Assembly: GCF_008085905.1 (NCBI RefSeq)
Contig: NZ_VSFF01000013.1
Location: 1-64,000 of the forward strand
DNA: 64,000 nucleotides
Direction of reading: 5' to 3'
From: Actinomadura syzygii
GTDB taxonomy: Bacteria > Actinomycetota > Actinomycetes > Streptosporangiales > Streptosporangiaceae
Positions 59,590 to 64,000 of the stretch are shown here, one piece after another (within the stretch, counting starts at the first letter, position 1; each line of letters begins with the position of its first letter). The notes under the pieces are model-generated. The model made no database searches. It saw only the letters and a list, made by a program, of their open reading frames with translations, and was not told the DNA's origin. Both the position numbers and the translations under genes were made by a program.

Positions 59590-59851
59590 TCTCGCTCCTT
59601 CGAAATCCAGCCGTGCATGACCCGCCATGCACGGTGCGCGAGAACAGGAAAGCTCGGCCGTGAAGGTGTCCAACAGGGCGGCGGTCGGACTCGTCCGTAC
59701 TCCGTCCAGGCTCTGACCGGTCGCGGACGGCGATCGGCGATGCCCCGGACCACAACCGGACACGTGTCGTCACCGCTCGGACACTCTCGGACACAATCGG
59801 TGGGATACTCGGCCGCAGCGGGACAGCAGAACTGAAGCGCAGAGGTCAGGC

Positions 59852-60994
59852 GTGACGACGAGCAATGATCCAGCAGACCCTCCGACCGCCCGTCAGTCCG
59901 AGCTGGACTCGGTGACGACCGGAGAGGAACTGGCGAGGCTGCTGGCCGAACAGTGCGCCCGAGCCGACGTGTCGCTGCGGGAGCTCGAACTGCGTGCGAA
60001 CCGGGCGGGCGGAACCCGCCTGGCGCGGGCCACGTGCTCGGACATGTTGGCCGGACGAAGGTTTCCCAAGAAGGCGTTCATGGTGGCGTTCCTGCGGGCT
60101 TGCCAGGTGCCCGAGGACGAACTCCCCGCCTGGGAACGCGCATGGGAACGAGCGAAGATCACCCAGCTCACCCAGACCTTCACCATGCGGACCCCCGAAG
60201 CCGAGCAGGAGAACACGCCGGTCCCCGAGCCCTCCCCCAACGCACGCGAGGACGTCGAACCCGAAAACGGCGGCGCAAGGGACGGCGACGCGGAGGACGA
60301 CGACGCGGCGGTCAGCGGTGCGGAGGACGGCGGTGCGGAGGACGGCGGTGCGGAGGACGGCGGTGCGGAGGACGGCGGTGCGGCGGTCGGCGGGACGGGT
60401 CAGCCGGTCAGTGGAGGGGCCGGGCGCGGTGGGAAGGCTGTTCGGCGGCGGCTCGCGCTGCCGGTCGGACTGATCGTCGCCGTGGGGCTGGCCTGTGCCA
60501 TCGGTCTCTCGACGCTCACCAATGCGGGCGGCCACCCGCGACAACGCCTGACCGACGACGGTCGTGCGTTCAGCAGTGGCGGGTCGAGCCAATTCACCGT
60601 GAGCGTCGATCCCGCCCATACCGAGTTACGTCTGACCCGCCGTCTCGACGCGATCATCGCGATGCAGACCGCGACCGTCGCCGTGAACGGGGCCTTGGCG
60701 GCGGTATGGCAGCCCCTCCATGGAGGACCGCGGGTCTGGCAAGACCAGACCGTCGCCCTCCCACCTGTGCTGACTCTGAGGCGCCGCTCGCTCACCATCA
60801 CCAACACGTTCGTGTCCTCGGAGTTCGACTTCAACGAGTTCACCTACTTCGTCGACCAGAAGGTCGACGGCGACTGGTCCCGAGCCGACACCGTCAACAT
60901 CGGCCCAGAGCACCCCGGCAGTGAGGCCGCGCATCACTACCGCATCACCAATCAGCACTGGGCTGGAGTGCGCCGCCTCGACTACCTGGAGTGA
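59852..60994 (+). CDS. Membrane-tethered helix-turn-helix protein
   Basis: A 380-residue protein starting at GTG 59852. Residues about 20-95 are an HTH-like domain (LARLLAEQCARADVSLRELE, then CSDMLAGRRFPKKAFMVAFL). An acidic linker with four AEDGG repeats follows (157-176). One transmembrane helix lies at about 208-230 (LALPVGLIVAVGLACAIGLS). The outer C-terminal 140 residues are beta-rich (FTVSVDPAHTELRLTRRLDA). This is a one-piece transmembrane regulator: HTH inside, sensor outside. Codon 259 is TTA. The next gene is a secreted GH43 enzyme 71 bases downstream, which may act on the same extracellular ligand. Confidence 0.75.
   Translation: MTTSNDPADPPTARQSELDSVTTGEELARLLAEQCARADVSLRELELRANRAGGTRLARATCSDMLAGRRFPKKAFMVAFLRACQVPEDELPAWERAWERAKITQLTQTFTMRTPEAEQENTPVPEPSPNAREDVEPENGGARDGDAEDDDAAVSGAEDGGAEDGGAEDGGAEDGGAAVGGTGQPVSGGAGRGGKAVRRRLALPVGLIVAVGLACAIGLSTLTNAGGHPRQRLTDDGRAFSSGGSSQFTVSVDPAHTELRLTRRLDAIIAMQTATVAVNGALAAVWQPLHGGPRVWQDQTVALPPVLTLRRRSLTITNTFVSSEFDFNEFTYFVDQKVDGDWSRADTVNIGPEHPGSEAAHHYRITNQHWAGVRRLDYLE
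60320..60379 (+). repeat. Four 15-bp tandem repeats encoding AEDGG
   Basis: Four identical units GCGGAGGACGGCGGT code for an acidic Ala-Glu-Asp-Gly-Gly linker between the HTH and the membrane helix of the tethered regulator. Identical copies point to recent slippage expansion. Confidence 0.9.
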
Positions 60995-61065
60995 ATTCGC
61001 CCCGCCACGGCACGGCGGGGCAGCTCTCAAGACTCCACCGTCCCTGCGCTTATGAGGAGTGCGTG

Positions 61066-62061
61066 ATGCGATCGTCTGGTCTTGCCGTGCTGCTGGTCAC
61101 CGGGTTGGTGACGGCCATGGCGCATGTCGGATCGGTTCCAGCGGCGGCCACCGAGCCTTCAACGACGGCAACGGCGCCTCCCAAAGAGGTCATCACCGAT
61201 TTCGCCGACCCGGAGGTCATCCAAGTCGGGGCCACCGTCTATGCCTACTCGACCAGCAGTTCGAGGGGCACCGTTCCCGTCGCCAGTGCGCCGTCCGCCT
61301 CCGGACCGTGGACCATACGCGGGGACGCCCTGCCCACCAGGCCGTCCTGGGCGGCGAAGGAGGGCGGTTTCTGGGCGCCGGACGTCTCCCGCCGCGCGGA
61401 CGGCCAGTACCTCATGTACTTCACCGCCCCGAGCGCCGCGAACGAGCGCATGTGCATCGGCGCCGCGCTCTCGACCCGACCGCTCGGCCCGTTCCGGCCC
61501 ATCGACGGCGGCCCCCTCGTCTGCGACCCGCGTGAGGGCGGCGACATCGATCCGGCGAGCTTCGTCGACACGGACGGAAAGAGATATCTGCTCTACAAGA
61601 ATGACGGGAACGCGCTGAACAACGGCACGCCCTCGATCATCTGGCTGCAGAAGGCAGATGCCGACGGAATCACTCTCGTCGGCCCCCGCAAGGAACTGAT
61701 CCGCAACGATCGCGATGTCGAGAATGGTGTGATCGAAGCGCCTGTGCTGATCAAACGTCCCACCCAGTACGTGCTCTTCTACTCGGGCGGCCCGTACTGC
61801 GGCAACGATTACTTCACGAGTTACGCCGTGTCTTCGTCGCTCGCGGAGCCCTTCAGCAAGGCTGACCGGCCGCTGATGACGACCGAGACCCTCGACGGCG
61901 CGGTGCGGGGCCCCGGTGGCGCCGACGTGCTCGGCGAGCACATCTTCTTCCACGGCTGGGTGGGAAAGTGCCTCGAAGGAGGGACGCGCTCGACCTACAC
62001 GGCGGATCTGGGCTGGGCGAACGACCGTCCCGTCGTACGCGGAAGCCGGGCCGCATCGTGA
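61066..62061 (+). CDS. Secreted glycoside hydrolase, GH43-type
   Basis: A 331-residue protein from ATG 61066 with GAGGAG upstream. Residues 1-28 form a signal peptide (LAVLLVTGLVTAMAHVGSVP, cleaved near AAA-TE). The beta-propeller has catalytic Asp48 in DFADPEVIQ, the pKa-modulating Asp in GGDIDPASFVDTDGKRYLLY and the acid Glu in ENGVIEAPVLIKRPTQYVLF. GH43 enzymes remove arabinose or xylose from plant polysaccharides. It lacks an attached carbohydrate-binding module. It is downstream of, and perhaps cotranscribed with, the membrane-tethered HTH gene. Confidence 0.88.
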   Translation: MRSSGLAVLLVTGLVTAMAHVGSVPAAATEPSTTATAPPKEVITDFADPEVIQVGATVYAYSTSSSRGTVPVASAPSASGPWTIRGDALPTRPSWAAKEGGFWAPDVSRRADGQYLMYFTAPSAANERMCIGAALSTRPLGPFRPIDGGPLVCDPREGGDIDPASFVDTDGKRYLLYKNDGNALNNGTPSIIWLQKADADGITLVGPRKELIRNDRDVENGVIEAPVLIKRPTQYVLFYSGGPYCGNDYFTSYAVSSSLAEPFSKADRPLMTTETLDGAVRGPGGADVLGEHIFFHGWVGKCLEGGTRSTYTADLGWANDRPVVRGSRAAS

Positions 62062-62245
62062 CGGTGAACGGCACCGCCCAATTCGTCCTGGATTATCCCG
62101 CTCACGGCTGAGCCGACTGGCAACGGGGCGCGGCGCCCCTCAGTCTGAATCGACGGTGGAACACCCTTTGTTTCCAACACCAAAGCCGGTAGGCCGAGCC
62201 GGACTATGTCGAGATCGCCTGATCTCGGCTCGCCGGGCCGGCGGC

Positions 62246-62263
62246 TCTCACCAAGAGGTGAGA
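62246..62263. promoter_or_regulatory. 18-bp palindrome upstream of the polyprenyl operon
   Basis: TCTCACC-AAGA-GGTGAGA has perfect seven-base arms. It lies about 80 bases before the first gene of the operon and is a good repressor/activator operator candidate. Confidence 0.55.
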
Positions 62264-62272
62264 ATCGTCATG

Positions 62273-62294
62273 CGGTTATTGCAGGACGTAACCG
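62273..62294. promoter_or_regulatory. Second inverted repeat upstream of the polyprenyl operon
   Basis: CGGTTA (62273-62278) and TAACCG (62289-62294), with a 10-base spacer, begin ten bases after the first palindrome. Together the two could form a tandem control region. Confidence 0.5.
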
Positions 62295-62344
62295 AAAGTG
62301 GGTTGATATTGCCGACGGTGTTGTCTCGATGACTGTGGGTCGTG

Positions 62345-62623
62345 ATGGTGCGAGGCGAGGATTCCGGGGCGCATGACGAGGTGCTCCATCTGGCGGCCGG
62401 GGCGGCCGACGTGGTGCTCGGCGGGATGCGGGGCCTGGTGCGGCGCCTGCCCGGGTTGGGCGACGTGCGGCAGGAGTTGCGGGCGCGGGGCGAGCTGGCG
62501 CTGCGGCGGAACGCGCCCTCGCCGCTGGCGCACATGGAGGTCCTGGCCCGGCGGGTGAGCGAGCGCGCCGCCGCGCCCCCTCAGACGGCCCGGCCCGCCC
62601 AGCTCGTGCGGGACGATGGGTGA
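62345..62623 (+). CDS. Small hypothetical protein preceding polyprenyl synthase (about 92 residues)
   Basis: Starts at ATG 62345 (a GTG directly before is also in frame). The protein is helical and rich in Ala, Arg and Leu: AADVVLGGMRGLVRRLPGLG, then DVRQELRARGELALRRN and a Pro-rich tail. No signal peptide and no clear membrane helix. It overlaps the polyprenyl synthase gene by eight bases, so it is translated with it. Function unknown; a small accessory subunit is possible. Codon use is normal for a real gene. Confidence 0.6.
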   Translation: MVRGEDSGAHDEVLHLAAGAADVVLGGMRGLVRRLPGLGDVRQELRARGELALRRNAPSPLAHMEVLARRVSERAAAPPQTARPAQLVRDDG

Positions 62624-63605
62624 CCTTCGGGTCCGCGTCGACCGGGCCCTGGAGGAGTTCGTCGAGTCCGAGATCGGCGAGCTGACCGCGCTGGACGGCG
62701 AGCTGGCGCCCGTGGCCGAGCAGTTGCGCGCGTCGGTCACCGGGGGCAAGCGGATCCGCCCGGCGTTCTGCTACTGGGGGTGGCGGGCGGCGGGGCAGCC
62801 CGACGCCGACTCGATGGTGCGGGCGGCCGCGGCGCTGGAGCTGGTGCACGCGGCGGCGATCGTCCACGACGACATCATCGACCGCAGCCCGCTGCGCCGC
62901 GGCCGGGTCACCGCGCACGCCAGGCTCGGCGACGGCCTCGCCATCATGGTCGGCGACCTGCTGCTGGCGTGGGCGGGCGAGCTGTTCCACAGCTCGGGCC
63001 TGCCGCGCGCGTTCCTGGCCCGGGCCGTGTCGGCGTGGACGGCGATGGGCCGGGAGCTGATCGCGGGCGAGTGCCTGGAGATCCTGCGGACCGGGGCCGC
63101 GCCGGACGTGGGCCTGTCGCTCCAGGTCGTGCGGTTGAAGACCGGGTCGTACACGATCGAGTGGCCGCTGCGGATCGGCGCCGTCCTCGGCGGCGCGGCG
63201 CCGGGGGTGCTGTCCGCGCTCGCCGCGTACGCCCGGCCGCTCGGCGAGGCGTTCCAGTTGCGCGACGACCTGTGGGGCGTGTTCGGCGACCCCGCCGAGA
63301 CCGGCAAGTCGTCGCTGGACGACCTGACCGGCCGCAAACCCACCGCGCTGCTGGCCCTCACGCTGCAGCGCGCCGACGGCGGCGACCGCTCCCAGCTGCG
63401 GGAACTGCTGCGGGCGCCCGTCCAGGAGGACGAGGGCGCGCGGATCCGGCAGATCATGCACCGCTCGGGCGCCCGCGACCAGGTCCGGCAGATGATCGAC
63501 GACCGCGCCGCCGCGTCGCGGGCGGCCCTCGCCCGCGCGCGGCTGCCGTCCGAGGCCGCAGGCGCCCTGACCCGACTGATCACCGAGGTGACCGCTGATG
63601 CCTGA
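62616..63605 (+). CDS. Polyprenyl (geranylgeranyl-type) diphosphate synthase
   Basis: A 329-residue trans-prenyltransferase. The first Asp-rich motif is VHDDIIDRSPLRRGRVTAH, and the second is QLRDDLWGVFGDPAETGK. GGKRIRPAFCYWGWRAAG is the substrate-binding opening. These show a functional enzyme that condenses isopentenyl diphosphate onto an allylic diphosphate. Chain length cannot be set from sequence; the residues before the first motif (LELVHAAAIVHDD) carry small side chains, which tends to allow C20 or longer products. It overlaps both neighbours and is followed by an MpaB-type oxygenase gene. Confidence 0.9.
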   Translation: MGDLRVRVDRALEEFVESEIGELTALDGELAPVAEQLRASVTGGKRIRPAFCYWGWRAAGQPDADSMVRAAAALELVHAAAIVHDDIIDRSPLRRGRVTAHARLGDGLAIMVGDLLLAWAGELFHSSGLPRAFLARAVSAWTAMGRELIAGECLEILRTGAAPDVGLSLQVVRLKTGSYTIEWPLRIGAVLGGAAPGVLSALAAYARPLGEAFQLRDDLWGVFGDPAETGKSSLDDLTGRKPTALLALTLQRADGGDRSQLRELLRAPVQEDEGARIRQIMHRSGARDQVRQMIDDRAAASRAALARARLPSEAAGALTRLITEVTADA

Positions 63606-64000
63606 ACCCGCCACCGCCGAGACCGGCCCGTCCACCGCGAAGGGCCGGTACACCGGCGCCTACATGGACTCGCTGCGCCTCAAGGGCGACAAACTCGCCG
63701 ACGCCACCGTCGAGGCCCTGTTCACCGGCGGGGAGGTGCCCCGGTTCAACACGCTGATGCGCTGGGTCACCACCTCCGGGCAGGAGCTGCCCGCCGGGCT
63801 CCCGGTCGCCGCCCGCGACTACCTGGAGGCCACGGCCACGCCGCCGGAGTGGGTGGACTGGGGGATGATGGAGCAGGCGCGGGAGTTCTTCATCGACAAC
63901 GACGTGCACATCTCCACCGCGTTGTCGTTCGCGTCCATGCCCGCGTGCTACGTCGTCCCGCACGTGGCGAAACTGCTGTCGGCCACCCACTCGCTGGAAT
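63598..64000 (+). CDS. DUF2236/MpaB-family oxygenase, N-terminal part (runs off right edge)
   Basis: Starts at ATG 63598, overlapping the prenyl synthase stop by eight bases. The visible 134 residues contain GRYTGAYMDSLRLKGDKLAD, PRFNTLMRWVTTSGQELPAG and EWVDWGMMEQAREFFIDNDV, in line with the DUF2236 family, haem-binding oxygenases including MpaB and latex-clearing protein Lcp. The coupling to a polyprenyl synthase suggests that it oxidises the polyprenyl product or a derivative. The catalytic residues lie beyond the window. Confidence 0.75.
   Translation, partial: MPEPATAETGPSTAKGRYTGAYMDSLRLKGDKLADATVEALFTGGEVPRFNTLMRWVTTSGQELPAGLPVAARDYLEATATPPEWVDWGMMEQAREFFIDNDVHISTALSFASMPACYVVPHVAKLLSATHSLE

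Noticed and set aside
60320..60379. CRISPR-like regularly spaced repeats
   Set aside because: Units are directly adjacent, have no spacers and encode an in-frame peptide repeat. The other tandem repeats in the window behave the same way.
1..64000. tRNA, rRNA, insertion sequences, phage integrase or attachment sites
   Set aside because: I looked for conserved tRNA arms, transposase motifs and integrase genes and saw none. The decayed genes show no flanking transposon ends that I could identify by eye.

Overview
This 64 kb window is high-GC actinobacterial chromosome. Codons end strongly in G or C, GTG and TTG starts are common, genes often overlap by 1 to 4 bases, and the families present (RsbR/S/T with multidomain PP2C phosphatases, an orphan CvnA-like kinase, LmbU-type regulator, RppA, EACC1/CHAT-like genes) are typical of Streptomyces relatives. 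The style of the CHAT-type genes suggests Thermomonosporaceae (for example Actinomadura), but that placement is inference. I found no rRNA or tRNA gene, insertion sequence, CRISPR array or prophage.

Layout. 1-8.4 kb: the start of a large helical-repeat-type protein at the edge, a short SepF paralogue, a GNAT-MFS pair, a broken SDR gene, two related proteins of unknown function, and an operon of ECF sigma factor, zinc-finger anti-sigma-like membrane protein, ABC ATPase and two ABC permeases. 8.5-17 kb: a haloacid-dehalogenase remnant, then an operon of a YqiJ-like membrane protein, a flotillin and a giant DUF3686-type AAA ATPase. It is preceded by a roughly 330-base leader holding a small ORF and a perfect hairpin. 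17-28.6 kb: a stress-signalling island. It encodes RsbR, RsbS, RsbT, a SpoIIE-type phosphatase, a hybrid kinase, a response-regulator phosphatase, two STAS proteins and a 1404-residue kinase/receiver/phosphatase fusion. No sigma factor gene lies in this island.

28.7-33.2 kb: ordinary accessory genes (HbpS-like secreted protein, VOC protein, S51-like/CysRS-tail fusion, VIT1-type transporter, MmcQ/YjbR protein). 33.3-37.3 kb: a CHAT-type protease-like protein of 1209 residues with a small membrane partner resembling EACC1, likely a biological-conflict module. 37.6-42.7 kb: an orphan CvnA-type sensor kinase beside a class I terpene synthase and a cytochrome P450.

43-58.9 kb: a type III polyketide cluster. 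RppA would make 1,3,6,8-tetrahydroxynaphthalene, and a cupin of the MomA type would oxidise it to flaviolin. A divergent set (FAD oxygenase, O-methyltransferase, class II aldolase-like enzyme) and flanking reductases, a zinc-ribbon methyltransferase, two MFS exporters and TetR and LysR regulators could decorate, export and control the product. An exact CRP-type palindrome lies inside the cluster, and the LysR gene has a TTA codon. 58.9-64 kb: an LmbU-type regulator, a membrane-tethered HTH protein, a secreted GH43 enzyme, and the start of a polyprenyl diphosphate synthase / MpaB-type oxygenase operon with two palindromes in its upstream region. Three genes in the window (SDR, HAD, VOC) are decayed, two of them by clean internal deletion.
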